Shown here one piece after another: positions 33,656-43,101 of a stretch of DNA of 64,000 bases; position 1 is the first letter of the stretch; each line of letters opens with the position of its first letter. A program made the position numbers and the translations under genes. The notes under the pieces are model-generated. The model made no database searches. It was given only the letters and a program-made list of their open reading frames with translations, and was not told the DNA's origin. Source of the DNA: Foetidibacter luteolus (GTDB taxonomy: Bacteria > Bacteroidota > Bacteroidia > Chitinophagales > Chitinophagaceae); contig NZ_VVIP01000058.1 of the NCBI RefSeq assembly GCF_009650435.1, positions 141,472 through 205,471 of the forward strand, in the 5' to 3' direction.

Positions 33656-36211
33656 ATGGGGAAACGCATCTTGCCTGTTTTATGCATGTTATTATTGTTC
33701 TGTACAGCTATGGGCCAGTCTCATGGCCTGCAGTTTTTAAGCCATGAAGTGGTGCAGGAGAAAAGAACTTCGCTGAATTTAACGCCATCGGAACCATTTT
33801 GCATCAAAGAGAACACAGAGATTTCGTTCGACATAAGCTTTTCGCCCGATATGGAAACCTATTTTGGTTACGTGGTACGCATAGTAACAAAGGACAACCA
33901 GAATATTGACATTGTTTACAACCAGCGCCTGCTGAACTTTAATTTTGTTATAGGAGAAAATTTTTCGGTGGTTTTTACTGTGGAGCAGGCCCGCCTTTAT
34001 GGGCAATGGAATAATTTTAAAATACAATTTGCAGGCCCGGCCAAAGACCCCTGCTTTTACCTTAACAACAAACTGATAGCAAGAGGCAAGCTTAAACCCG
34101 GCAGTAATGCCTGCAGCAGGATTTGTTTTGGCGCCAGCGACCTTGCCGGCTTTCAAACCGTTGACATACCGCCCATGCGTATTAAAGACATACGCATTAA
34201 CGATGCTGGTAAACCGGTTTACTTTTATCCTTTGTCAGAAAGCACCGGCCTGCAGGCTACCGACGATATCCGCAACCAGGCAGCCATTGTAAAAAACCCG
34301 GTTTGGATAAAACCCCGCCACCAAAACTGGCAAGCGGTTAACAATTTTGCCACCAGGGGCTCTGCCAGCATTGCTTTTAACGCACGTACCGAAACGCTGT
34401 ACGTTATAACAGAAGACACTTTATACAAACTGGCCGTTAAAAACATGCAACTCGCCAGTACGCCGCTATCCGCCCGGCATGATAGCCTGTTGCCGGGCAA
34501 CCAGAGTTTATACAGCACATTTACCAATAAGCTGTATAATTTTTACATAGACCAACAAAAAGTAAGCATATACGACACAACCAACCGGCGGTGGACCCAA
34601 AACTTTACCCCTGCCCTGCTTACTGAGTTCTGGCATGCCAACAAGTTTTTTTCAACGTTAGACACCAGCTTGTACATTTTTGGCGGTTATGGGCAGTTGC
34701 ATTATAAAAACCAGTTGCAGCGTTATGCTGTTAACACCGGCAAATGGGAAACTGTTATAACCAGTGGCGGCGAAGTATCCCCCAGGTACCTTGCAGCCGT
34801 AGGTCTTAACGCACAAGGCGATACAGCCTATATACTGGGCGGTTATGGCAGCAAAACCGGCGACCAAACGATAAATCCCCGTTACAATTACGAACTGGCC
34901 GCTTACGATATTAAGCGCAAAACCTACAGCCATATTTTACAATTACAGGAGCCGGCACTGCAGTTTTGCTTTGCCAACAGCCTTATTATTGATTCCGCTA
35001 CCCGCAACTATTATGCGCTTACTTACCCCATTGACAGGTTTAACTCATCCCTGCAGTTGATAAAGGGCTCGCTACATTCGCCGGTTTACGAAATAATGGC
35101 AGACAGCATACCCTACCCCTACCATGATATAGAGTCTTATGCGGACCTGTTTTATTGCCCGGTTAGTAAAAAACTGGTAGCGGTAACCCTGTTTTCAGCC
35201 AGGCACAGCAGTACAGAGGTAAAAGTGTACACCCTTGATTTTCCACCGAATATACCCGAAACAGCGAAACAGGCTACCAACGGGATGCCCGGCTACTGGC
35301 CTTATGCGTTGGCGGCTTTACTGGTTGTATCTGCGGGGGCATCCTATTATTACATGAGGCGTAAAAAAGCCATTGTCGCCCAGGCCCCTCGGCAGGTGGC
35401 AACTGCATACGTACCGCCTGCTGAAAGTATTGCCACTGCCCCCGCCCAGCAAACGCCAGTGTATGCTGCCGGTGAGAAAAAGCAGGAAGCCCTGCTGCAA
35501 TTGTTTGGCGGCTTTGAGGCTTTTGACAAAAGCGGCACTAATATTACCAAGCAGTTTACCCCTTTGCTTAAAGAGCTGTTTCTGCTGATACTGGTGTACA
35601 GCTACCGCGAAGCCAGGGGCATAACGGCTGAAAAACTGTACGAAATACTCTGGCACGATAAACCACTGAAAGATGCTAAAAACAATTTTTCAGTAAATGT
35701 GGTGAAGCTGAAAACCATACTGGAAAAAGTAGGTGAATGCCATATAGGAAAAGAATCCGGCAAATGGAAATTCGAGGTTACAAATGATTCAATTTATACT
35801 GACTACCAGGAATATATGTCACTTATCGGCAATATAAGTGCAACAGATAAGGCTGCAATAATGCGGCTTGCTGATATTGTTGGTAAAGGAGCATTTTTAA
35901 CTGAATTGCACTATAACTGGCTTGACGATATTAAGGCGGATATTTCCAGCCAGGTGATTGATAAGCTGCTCGGTTATATTGTTACTGCAGACACCGCCGC
36001 CGAAGCAGAGTTTATCATCAGGCTTTGCAATTGCATTTTCCTGTTCGACCAGTTGAATGAAGACGCCCTGAAGTATAAATGCCGCAGCCTTGTAACACTG
36101 GGCCGCCATGGCATGGCCAAAGAGGCATGGCTGAAATTCTCCAAAGAGTACCGCGAAAATTATGGAGAAGAGGTAACCACCAGCTTTAAAGAAATTACCG
36201 GGGTAGAGTAA
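33656..36211 (+). CDS. Transmembrane kelch-propeller sensor with cytoplasmic SARP-like DNA-binding domain
   Basis: The frame opens at 33632; MGKRILPVLCMLLLFCTAM (start 33656) gives a signal peptide and 852 residues. Outside part: a LamG-like sandwich (about 20-190), then kelch repeats (about 235-520; SLYIFGGYGQLHY, TAYILGGYGSKTG). One membrane helix at about 546-567 (YWPYALAALLVVSAGASYYY) is followed by MRRKK, placing the rest in the cytoplasm. Inside part: a winged helix of the SARP/OmpR type (about 612-705; LLQLFGGFEAFDKSG, YEILWHDKPLKDAKNNFSVN), then a helical BTAD-like region to the end. It looks like a one-protein signal transducer reading a periplasmic sugar and binding DNA directly. 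It precedes the mannan-type locus. Confidence 0.85.
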   Translation: MGKRILPVLCMLLLFCTAMGQSHGLQFLSHEVVQEKRTSLNLTPSEPFCIKENTEISFDISFSPDMETYFGYVVRIVTKDNQNIDIVYNQRLLNFNFVIGENFSVVFTVEQARLYGQWNNFKIQFAGPAKDPCFYLNNKLIARGKLKPGSNACSRICFGASDLAGFQTVDIPPMRIKDIRINDAGKPVYFYPLSESTGLQATDDIRNQAAIVKNPVWIKPRHQNWQAVNNFATRGSASIAFNARTETLYVITEDTLYKLAVKNMQLASTPLSARHDSLLPGNQSLYSTFTNKLYNFYIDQQKVSIYDTTNRRWTQNFTPALLTEFWHANKFFSTLDTSLYIFGGYGQLHYKNQLQRYAVNTGKWETVITSGGEVSPRYLAAVGLNAQGDTAYILGGYGSKTGDQTINPRYNYELAAYDIKRKTYSHILQLQEPALQFCFANSLIIDSATRNYYALTYPIDRFNSSLQLIKGSLHSPVYEIMADSIPYPYHDIESYADLFYCPVSKKLVAVTLFSARHSSTEVKVYTLDFPPNIPETAKQATNGMPGYWPYALAALLVVSAGASYYYMRRKKAIVAQAPRQVATAYVPPAESIATAPAQQTPVYAAGEKKQEALLQLFGGFEAFDKSGTNITKQFTPLLKELFLLILVYSYREARGITAEKLYEILWHDKPLKDAKNNFSVNVVKLKTILEKVGECHIGKESGKWKFEVTNDSIYTDYQEYMSLIGNISATDKAAIMRLADIVGKGAFLTELHYNWLDDIKADISSQVIDKLLGYIVTADTAAEAEFIIRLCNCIFLFDQLNEDALKYKCRSLVTLGRHGMAKEAWLKFSKEYRENYGEEVTTSFKEITGVE

Positions 36212-36360
36212 TTTGTGGGTGTTACCGGCGAGAGTAGCGAGTGGGGAGAGGTAAATGACTAGTAGCGAGAGGCGGAGCCGGTTTCGTACTTTTACCGGCT
36301 TACATCATACATTCAAATTAAATGGGATTGGGTTATTGCGAGGTATAATGCTAAAAAATA

Positions 36361-36402
36361 ACCGTCGCTAAAGGTTATCGAAACATACCCGGTAGCGACG
36401 GC
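36361..36402 (-). terminator. Terminator-like hairpin after the minus-strand lipoprotein gene
   Basis: CCGTCGCTA and TAGCGACGG pair over 9 bp with a loop of about 23 bases. On the minus strand it is followed by TTATTTTT, fitting termination of the gene ending at 36429. The long loop weakens the call. Confidence 0.5.
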
Positions 36403-36428
36403 TATTTCTATGAGTCTTTGATTTACTA

Positions 36429-36863
36429 TTATTCTTTGGGCACCATTACAGCACGAACATGATTGATCTCATCTAAAAATTTCATTTGCTTATCAGTAAG
36501 TGACTCAATCGTTGCATCATTAGAGAATTGGTAATCGTACGTAATTAGATGGGTAGAATCGTTGTTAAAATACCACCAGCCATTTCTCAATCCGCCATTT
36601 GGAAGAACTTCATTAAAGGTCCCATCTTTATTAAACTTCACTTCTTCAAGCGACCAGTCTTCTGCATTATTATCGCTGCCTTTAATATAAATAGTTGACT
36701 GTTTAGGCAACCCCCAGTAACGGTAAATAGTGTCATACACCCATGTTGGGCCGGTAAGCAGCTCAGTTTTGCCTTTCGGTTTTTGGGGTATATCGTAACA
36801 TTTTCTACATGAATAAAAGGACAATACAGTTAGGGCACATACCAATAAGAGATTCTTGTTCAT
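36429..36863 (-). CDS. Small lipoprotein of unknown function
   Basis: 144 residues. Lipoprotein signal MNKNLLLVCALTVLSFYSC with Cys19. The mature part resembles the short lipocalin-like lipoproteins of Bacteroidota: TGPTWVYDTIYRYWG, EEVKFNKDGTFNEV, GWWYFNNDSTHLITYD; the order of strands (hydrolysis-independent barrel type, WxYxNDxTxL) suggests a small beta-barrel. I do not recognise a specific family. It is transcribed away from the GH92 gene and towards the sensor-regulator gene. Confidence 0.75.
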   Translation of the reverse strand: MNKNLLLVCALTVLSFYSCRKCYDIPQKPKGKTELLTGPTWVYDTIYRYWGLPKQSTIYIKGSDNNAEDWSLEEVKFNKDGTFNEVLPNGGLRNGWWYFNNDSTHLITYDYQFSNDATIESLTDKQMKFLDEINHVRAVMVPKE

Positions 36864-37176
36864 TTTTTAAGTTTTAGTTTTATTGTGAAAGCGGTAGGTA
36901 ATTTTTATGCAGAAAAAGGGTATAAATCGGTTTAAAGTTTGCGAGTTAGTTAAAGCGCAAACCTATAAATAATAAGTGAAGCCATAAAATTTTTATTTAC
37001 TAAGAAAATTGCCATTCCCTTAATCCCTGCATAAAACTGTTGCTATTTCACCTATTTCCTCCCTAATTTCCTGCAAATCAGAAAATTAATTTCCCAATTA
37101 ATGGGTTTATTAGCCGGTTTATTAATACCGCACGGGTTTCTTGCAGTCATATTCAATCAACCGAAACGATTGCCGT
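36864..37176. other. Divergent intergenic region before the GH92 gene
   Basis: 313 bases, A/T-rich, between a minus-strand lipoprotein and the plus-strand GH92 gene, so both promoters should be here. No clear TAnnTTTG box, hairpin or repeat was found on either strand. Confidence 0.4.
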
Positions 37177-39528
37177 ATGATGCGAATACTGACTCTTTTG
37201 TTCACTTTTTTCTGTTGCAGCCTGCAAAGTTTTGGCTGGCAGGCCGCTCACAAAGATGGCCACAGCAACCCGGCTTCAGCCCAGCCAAAAACCAAAAAAT
37301 CAAATTCTGCCGCCGGCAATCAAAATATTCATATACCCCCCAATGCTTCAACTTCTAATCCGTCAAGCAGCGTTGAGACCTATGTTGACCCAACAATTGG
37401 AAATATCGGGCAGTTGCTGGAGCCTACCCGGCCAACCGTGCAACTGCCTAACCAGTTGGTAAGGTTTACACCACAGCGCAAGGATTACCTGGATGACGAA
37501 ATCTCCAGCTTTCCCCTTACAATCGTATCGCACCGCATAGGGCAGGTCTTTTCTATTAAGCCCACCATAAAGCCACTCACACTTCAAAGCTGGAATGAAC
37601 GTATGCCCTACGATCACCAACTGGAAATAAACCGCCCATGGTCTTATTCCACTTACCTGGTTGAGGATGAGATAACGGTTGAATTCACGCCGGGTAAGAA
37701 GGCCGGCATTTTTACATTTAAATTTCCGGTATCTAACTCAAGAAACTTATTATTAAATACTTATAACGGGGATGAACACAACTGGCAGTTTCCTTCCCCG
37801 GGTGAAATTACCGGCCTGGAAACCTTTCATGGTGACATTAAAGTGTTCATGTATGGCCGCTTTAGCGAGACATTCTCTGTTTCCGTTGCTGACAAAACCG
37901 GCATCGCCAACTTACAGGGAAACAATACAGCCAACCCCAGAGCGGCCCTATCTTTCCCGCCTTCGGTAAAAGAGCTGGAGTTTCGTTATGCTATCAGCTA
38001 TATCAGCCCGGAGCAGGCCAAAAAGAATTTCGATGAGGAGCTTTCCGGCAAAAGCTTCCAGGCTTTGGCAGATGCTGGCAAAAAAGCCTGGGATGCTGTT
38101 CTTGGCCAGGTGCAGGTTGAAGGCGGTACGGATGCACAGCGCCGTAGTTTTTATACATCCCTGTACAGGTGCTATGAGCGAATGGTTAATATTTCCGAAG
38201 ATGGCGCCTACTACAGCGGTTTCAATAAACAAATCAACAAAGACACCCGCCCCTTTTACGTGGATGACTGGAGTTGGGACACGTACCTTGCCCACCATCC
38301 TTTGCGCATGATTTTGAATCCACAACAGGAGGAAGATATGCTGCAATCCTACATAAAAATGTACGAGCAAAGCGGATGGCTGCCCACTTTCCCGGTGCTT
38401 TATGGCGACCATGCCTGCATGAATGGCTTTCACTCTTCCATTGTTTTCCTGGATGCTTACCGCAAGGGCCTGAAAAATTTTGACATCAGCAAAGCTTATG
38501 AAGCCATACGCAAAAACGCTACCGATGCCACGATGATACCCTGGCAAAATGGCCCCAAGACCACGCTGGATGATTTTTACCACGAAAAAGGCTGGTTTCC
38601 GGCATTGCATGAAAACGAAAAGGAGACTATTCCGCAGGTACATCATTTTGAAAGAAGGCAGGCGGTGGCGGTAACATTGGGCCACAGTTACGACGACTGG
38701 GCGTTGGGCCAGTTTGCCAAAGAGCTTGGTAAAGCCGGTGACGCAGATTTGTTTGGCAAAAGGGCTTACAACTATAAAAATTTATGGCATGCAGACAAGC
38801 AATTGTTTATGCCCAAAGACGATAAAGGCAACTGGATTAATATAGACCCCAGGTTTGACGGTGGCCCCGGTGGTCGCGACTACTACGATGAAAACAACGG
38901 CTATACTTATGCCTGGCAGGTACAGCAGGATATTCCCGGCCTGATATATCTTGTAGGTGGCAAAGCTGCTTTTGAACAAAAGCTCGACCAGCTTTTTCGT
39001 GAGGGCTTAGGCCGCAGCAAGCACGATTTCTGGTACAAGTTTCCTGATGCTACAGGCCTGGTAGGCCAATACTCTATGGGTAACGAGCCCAGTTTCCATA
39101 TTCCCTATCTCTACAATTTCACGAATGCGCCGTGGAAAACACAAAAAAGAATTCGCTTCCTGCTGGATGTGTGGTTTAAAGATAATGTTCATGGCATTCC
39201 CGGCGATGAGGATGGCGGTGGCATGACTGCTTTTGTGGTGTTTTCTTCCATGGGTTTTTATCCCGTAACGCCCGGCCTGCCGCTATATACCATCGGAAGC
39301 CCTGTATTCAGCAAAGTGAGCATTGCATTAACCAACGGAAAGACATTTACCATTAAAGCCAACAACTGCTCCGTGGTAAATAAATATATACAAAGCGCTA
39401 CAATAAACGGCAAAACCCTCAACACACCCTGGTTTACGCACAACCAGTTGGCGGATGGCGGTACGCTGGAGCTGGAAATGGGGCCAAAGCCAAACAAAAG
39501 CTGGGGAACCGCAACAGCCGCTTTGTAG
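37177..39528 (+). CDS. GH92 family alpha-mannosidase
   Basis: The frame opens at a TTG (37141); MMRILTLLFTFFCCSLQSFG (start 37177) gives a signal peptide and 783 residues. Family signatures are complete: VDPTIGNIG near the N-terminus, DDWSWDTYLAHHPLRMIL, QYSMGNEPSFHIPYLYNF with the catalytic acid Glu637, WKTQKRIR, and GDEDGGGMTAFVVFSSMG with the base Asp677/Asp679. GH92 enzymes are calcium-dependent exo-alpha-mannosidases, mostly cutting alpha-1,2 and alpha-1,3 links in yeast mannan and N-glycans. Its place before SusC/SusD and two GH71/99-like genes supports an alpha-mannan locus. Confidence 0.95.
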   Translation: MMRILTLLFTFFCCSLQSFGWQAAHKDGHSNPASAQPKTKKSNSAAGNQNIHIPPNASTSNPSSSVETYVDPTIGNIGQLLEPTRPTVQLPNQLVRFTPQRKDYLDDEISSFPLTIVSHRIGQVFSIKPTIKPLTLQSWNERMPYDHQLEINRPWSYSTYLVEDEITVEFTPGKKAGIFTFKFPVSNSRNLLLNTYNGDEHNWQFPSPGEITGLETFHGDIKVFMYGRFSETFSVSVADKTGIANLQGNNTANPRAALSFPPSVKELEFRYAISYISPEQAKKNFDEELSGKSFQALADAGKKAWDAVLGQVQVEGGTDAQRRSFYTSLYRCYERMVNISEDGAYYSGFNKQINKDTRPFYVDDWSWDTYLAHHPLRMILNPQQEEDMLQSYIKMYEQSGWLPTFPVLYGDHACMNGFHSSIVFLDAYRKGLKNFDISKAYEAIRKNATDATMIPWQNGPKTTLDDFYHEKGWFPALHENEKETIPQVHHFERRQAVAVTLGHSYDDWALGQFAKELGKAGDADLFGKRAYNYKNLWHADKQLFMPKDDKGNWINIDPRFDGGPGGRDYYDENNGYTYAWQVQQDIPGLIYLVGGKAAFEQKLDQLFREGLGRSKHDFWYKFPDATGLVGQYSMGNEPSFHIPYLYNFTNAPWKTQKRIRFLLDVWFKDNVHGIPGDEDGGGMTAFVVFSSMGFYPVTPGLPLYTIGSPVFSKVSIALTNGKTFTIKANNCSVVNKYIQSATINGKTLNTPWFTHNQLADGGTLELEMGPKPNKSWGTATAAL

Positions 39529-39637
39529 TCTTTGCTGCTTACGCTAAGTAACCTGATTATTCACCCAAAACTGCTGCCATGCTACATGCCATATTTTTTC
39601 CGCCGTAAGATTCATGTCCAGAAAAGGATAAATGCAG

Positions 39638-39728
39638 AGACGGATTGATGCCATAAGTACTACAGATGAATCCCGAGGTTTCGGGACGACGCAACGATGA
39701 TGCCATAAAAAACTATCGCTGGTATCCA
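39638..39728 (+). repeat. Interspersed repeat with CCCGAGGTTTCGGGA module
   Basis: CAGATGAATCCCGAGGTTTC, GGGACGACGCAACGATGATG, CCATAAAAAACTATCGCTGG, TATCC. The palindrome CCCGAGGTTTCGGG is inserted just before GACGCAAC. Confidence 0.8.
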
Positions 39729-39773
39729 CATTGTTTAAAGAATTGACCTGCCAATGTTTCTATACAAATATTT

Positions 39774-39847
39774 TGGGACGGGCTGGATTGCTACTATGGG
39801 GCTTTACTTGTGTCACTCACTTGTACTGCAACAATTCTATTCACCGT
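39774..39847 (-). repeat. Interspersed repeat, GTGACACAA subtype
   Basis: GGGACGGGCTGGATTGCTAC, TATGGGGC, TTGTGTCACTCACTTGTACT, GCAACAATTCTATTCACCG. Aligns closely with 54705-54779, a subtype in which GTGAGTGACACAA replaces GATTGCGACGCAA. It lies about 90 bases before the SusC start. Confidence 0.75.
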
Positions 39848-39933
39848 GGTGCGGCACCTGTCTAAACCAGCCAGCCAGTTCTCTGCATACAAACTGCCAT
39901 TACTCATTTGTCAACTAACACCGAATAACTGAT

Positions 39934-42900
39934 ATGAAAAAAATCTATTACCTCTTATTATGGGTGTTCCTGCTGCCGGTTTTTGCTTCTGCCCAACAGA
40001 AGACCATTACCGGTAAAGTAACCGACACCAAAGACGGTGCCCCTGTTTCCGGCGCTACTGTATATGCGCAGGACAACAGTGGCAAACAGGTGGCTATTAC
40101 AGCTACTGACGCATTAGGCGCTTACAGCATTACCGTTAACGGAAGCGCCACGCAGTTGGTATTCTCATTTATTGGTATGAAGGACATTACCGAAACAATA
40201 GGCAACCGCACTACCATCAACATTTCCCTGGCCGCGACAGACGAACAGTTGGGTAATGTGGTAGTAGTAGGTTACGGCGTTAAAAGAAAAGAAACGCTAA
40301 CCGGCTCCGTTGCTAATATTACCAATAAAGAAATACAAACCAGCACCAACGTTAGCCTTGCACAAAAACTACAGGGCAAAGTAGCCGGCCTGCAAATACG
40401 CCAGTTAGGCGGCGAGCCGGGCACTTTCGACAATATGATTAACATACGTGGTTTTGGAACACCGCTGTACGTTATTGATGGTATTGTACGTGACGGTTCT
40501 TCCGAATTTCAGCGGCTGAACCCGGAAGACATTGAAAGCATTTCTTTTTTGAAAGATGCTTCTGCCGCTATCTACGGTTTTGGCTCTGCCAACGGTGTAG
40601 TAATTGTTACCACCCGTAAAGGCGCCAAAGGCAAGACGGCTTTTTCTTATAACGGCGTGGTGGGCATTGGTAAACCAACCGATGTACCCAGAATGGCTAA
40701 TGCCAGCGAATGGATGCAGATGCGCAACGATGCTGCTATTCTTTCCGGCGGGCAACCCTTTGTAACAAGGGAAGAGCTGGACAAATGGATGGCAGGCGGC
40801 CCCGGCTATCAAAGTACAGACTGGTATGATGTTACCATGAAAGGACAGTCTATACAACAGCAGCACAACCTCTCAGCATCCGGCGGTAATGAAAAAACCC
40901 AATACTACATGGGCCTGGCTTACTTTGACGAAGGTGGCCTGCTGCGCAGTAACGATATGGGCTACAAACGGTACAACCTGCGCTCTAACATTACTACCGA
41001 ACTGGCTAAAAACCTGAAAGCGGAAATACTCATCGGCGGCCGTTACGACAAAAAAAGCAGCCCCGGTGAAAACTTCTTCAACATCTTTAAAGGCACCCGT
41101 GTTACCCTGCCAACAGAACAACCATTTGCCAATGGCAACCCGTTGTACCCGGCAGTAGTAACACCGAGCAACCAAAACCCATTAACGCTTTCCCAACGCA
41201 GTATTACCGGCTACAGTGAAACAGTAAACCGCAACCTGCAAACAAGCCTTGCATTAATGTATGATGTTCCTTTTGTAAAAGGACTGTCACTAAAGGGACT
41301 GGCCTCTTACGACATGAACAATTACCAGGGCAAGGATGTAGGCAAGCCTTATAAACTTTACACGTATGTGAATGACACGTATATAGAGTCTCCACAGCGT
41401 GTAGGTACCGGCGGTATAGGGGAAGGTTTTAGCAATAGCAACAGGGTTACTTTACAGGCGCAGGCTTTTTATAACCGCACCATTGCCAGCCTGCACAACA
41501 TTAGCGTAATGGGAACTTTTGAGCAGCGCCAGGAGTGGGACCGCTATGCCAACCTTAGCAGGCTGTACGACTTCTACACACTTGACCAGATTGACCGGGC
41601 CAGCGCCAATCCCAATGGCGTAAAAAACTCCGGTAATGAAGGCCGCTCTGCTTCACAGGCTGTTTTGGGCCGCTTTAATTACGATTTTGACAAAAAATAC
41701 CTGTTGGAGTTCGCCTTCCGTTACATGGGCACTTACGCATTTCCGCCGGAAAGCCGGTGGGGATTTTTCCCGATTGTAAGTGGCGGCTGGAGAATCTCAG
41801 AAGAAAAGTTCATTAAAAATCACCTGCCTGTTGTTTCTAATTTAAAGCTGCGTGCATCTTATGGTAAAGTGGGCGCCAGCGATGGCATAGGCGCTTACCA
41901 ATGGATACCCGGTTTTGCGCTGGCAGGTGGCGGCTTATACGAGTTTGACAACGGCGTTATTACCAATGGCGCACTGGCTCCGGGCCTGGTTAACCCCACA
42001 CTTACCTGGAAAACCGCTAAAACAACAGATATTGGCATTGATATCGGCTTATGGAACAACAAGCTCACCTTAGAATTTGATGTTTACCGCAGGGATATGG
42101 AAGGCATACCGGCCCGCAAAAATGTGTCGCTGCCCAACACTTTTGGCACAACACTGCCGGAAGAAAACCTGAACAGCCAACGCACACAGGGATTTGAGTT
42201 TACCGTATCACACAACAACCGCATCGGTGAATTTTCATACAATGTATCCGCCAACTTCAACTATGCCCGCACCATGAACCTGTATGTAGAAAGGGGGCCC
42301 TTCCTCAGCAGCTACGACAGGTGGAGAAGCGGCGAAAACAACCGTTATAACGATATCGTTTGGGGTTATACCTACCTGGGCCAGTTTCAAAACATGGATG
42401 AGATTGCCAACTGGCCATTGCAAAACGGCGACCAGGCAAATATTCGTGAACTGCCCGGCGATTTTAAATATGCCGACGTAAACAATGACGGGGTAATTGA
42501 CGGCAGGGATGAGCTTCCACTGTTCACCGGCGCTTTTGGTAACAATGGCGACCTGAATGCAGGCGGCAGAAAAAACCCACGCATCAACTACGGTTTTACG
42601 TTGAATGGCTCCTGGAGAGGTTTTGATATAAACCTGCTCTTCCAGGGTTCTGCCATGTACACTGTAAGGTTTAGTGAAGTATATGCTGAAATGCTGGCCT
42701 TCCGCGGTAATACACCTGCCTACTTCTTTGACCGTTGGCACAAGGCCGACCCTTACGATCCTAAAAGTGAATGGATACCCGGCAAATGGCCTGCTACCAG
42801 GTTTAACGGTGATGTGGGCGCCATGTACAGGGAAAGCTCTGTATGGCGTAAAGATGCTTCTTACCTGCGCCTGAAGAGCCTGGAGTTAGGTTATACACTT

Positions 42901-43089
42901 AACCCCAAATGGTACAGGGCTGCAGGCATACAAAAGCTGCGTATATATGCCAGCGGCTTTAACCTGCTAACTTTTGCTGATGAGTTTGTAAAGCCATTTG
43001 ATCCTGAAAGATTGGAAGGCCTTTTTAACGCAGGCTTTAATTACCCACTGATGAAGACTTACAATTTCGGCATGAACCTCACTTTCTAA
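39934..43089 (+). CDS. SusC/RagA-family TonB-linked outer-membrane transporter (mannan-type locus)
   Basis: 1051 residues: signal peptide ending VFASAQQ, carboxypeptidase-D-like sandwich (TITGKVTDTKDGAPVSGATV), TonB region EQLGNVVVVGYGVKRKETL, plug (LQGKVAGLQIRQLGGEPG, TPLYVIDGIVRD, LKDASAAIYGFGSANGVVIV), then the barrel ending MKTYNFGMNLTF. No STN domain. It should import the oligosaccharides released at the cell surface. SusD starts 12 bp downstream. Confidence 0.96.
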   Translation: MKKIYYLLLWVFLLPVFASAQQKTITGKVTDTKDGAPVSGATVYAQDNSGKQVAITATDALGAYSITVNGSATQLVFSFIGMKDITETIGNRTTINISLAATDEQLGNVVVVGYGVKRKETLTGSVANITNKEIQTSTNVSLAQKLQGKVAGLQIRQLGGEPGTFDNMINIRGFGTPLYVIDGIVRDGSSEFQRLNPEDIESISFLKDASAAIYGFGSANGVVIVTTRKGAKGKTAFSYNGVVGIGKPTDVPRMANASEWMQMRNDAAILSGGQPFVTREELDKWMAGGPGYQSTDWYDVTMKGQSIQQQHNLSASGGNEKTQYYMGLAYFDEGGLLRSNDMGYKRYNLRSNITTELAKNLKAEILIGGRYDKKSSPGENFFNIFKGTRVTLPTEQPFANGNPLYPAVVTPSNQNPLTLSQRSITGYSETVNRNLQTSLALMYDVPFVKGLSLKGLASYDMNNYQGKDVGKPYKLYTYVNDTYIESPQRVGTGGIGEGFSNSNRVTLQAQAFYNRTIASLHNISVMGTFEQRQEWDRYANLSRLYDFYTLDQIDRASANPNGVKNSGNEGRSASQAVLGRFNYDFDKKYLLEFAFRYMGTYAFPPESRWGFFPIVSGGWRISEEKFIKNHLPVVSNLKLRASYGKVGASDGIGAYQWIPGFALAGGGLYEFDNGVITNGALAPGLVNPTLTWKTAKTTDIGIDIGLWNNKLTLEFDVYRRDMEGIPARKNVSLPNTFGTTLPEENLNSQRTQGFEFTVSHNNRIGEFSYNVSANFNYARTMNLYVERGPFLSSYDRWRSGENNRYNDIVWGYTYLGQFQNMDEIANWPLQNGDQANIRELPGDFKYADVNNDGVIDGRDELPLFTGAFGNNGDLNAGGRKNPRINYGFTLNGSWRGFDINLLFQGSAMYTVRFSEVYAEMLAFRGNTPAYFFDRWHKADPYDPKSEWIPGKWPATRFNGDVGAMYRESSVWRKDASYLRLKSLELGYTLNPKWYRAAGIQKLRIYASGFNLLTFADEFVKPFDPERLEGLFNAGFNYPLMKTYNFGMNLTF

Positions 43090-43101
43090 AAAGTTCTATT
43101 T

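Noticed and set aside
37948..38685. 245-codon minus-strand open frame
   Set aside because: Antisense to the GH92 catalytic region, which has full family signatures.
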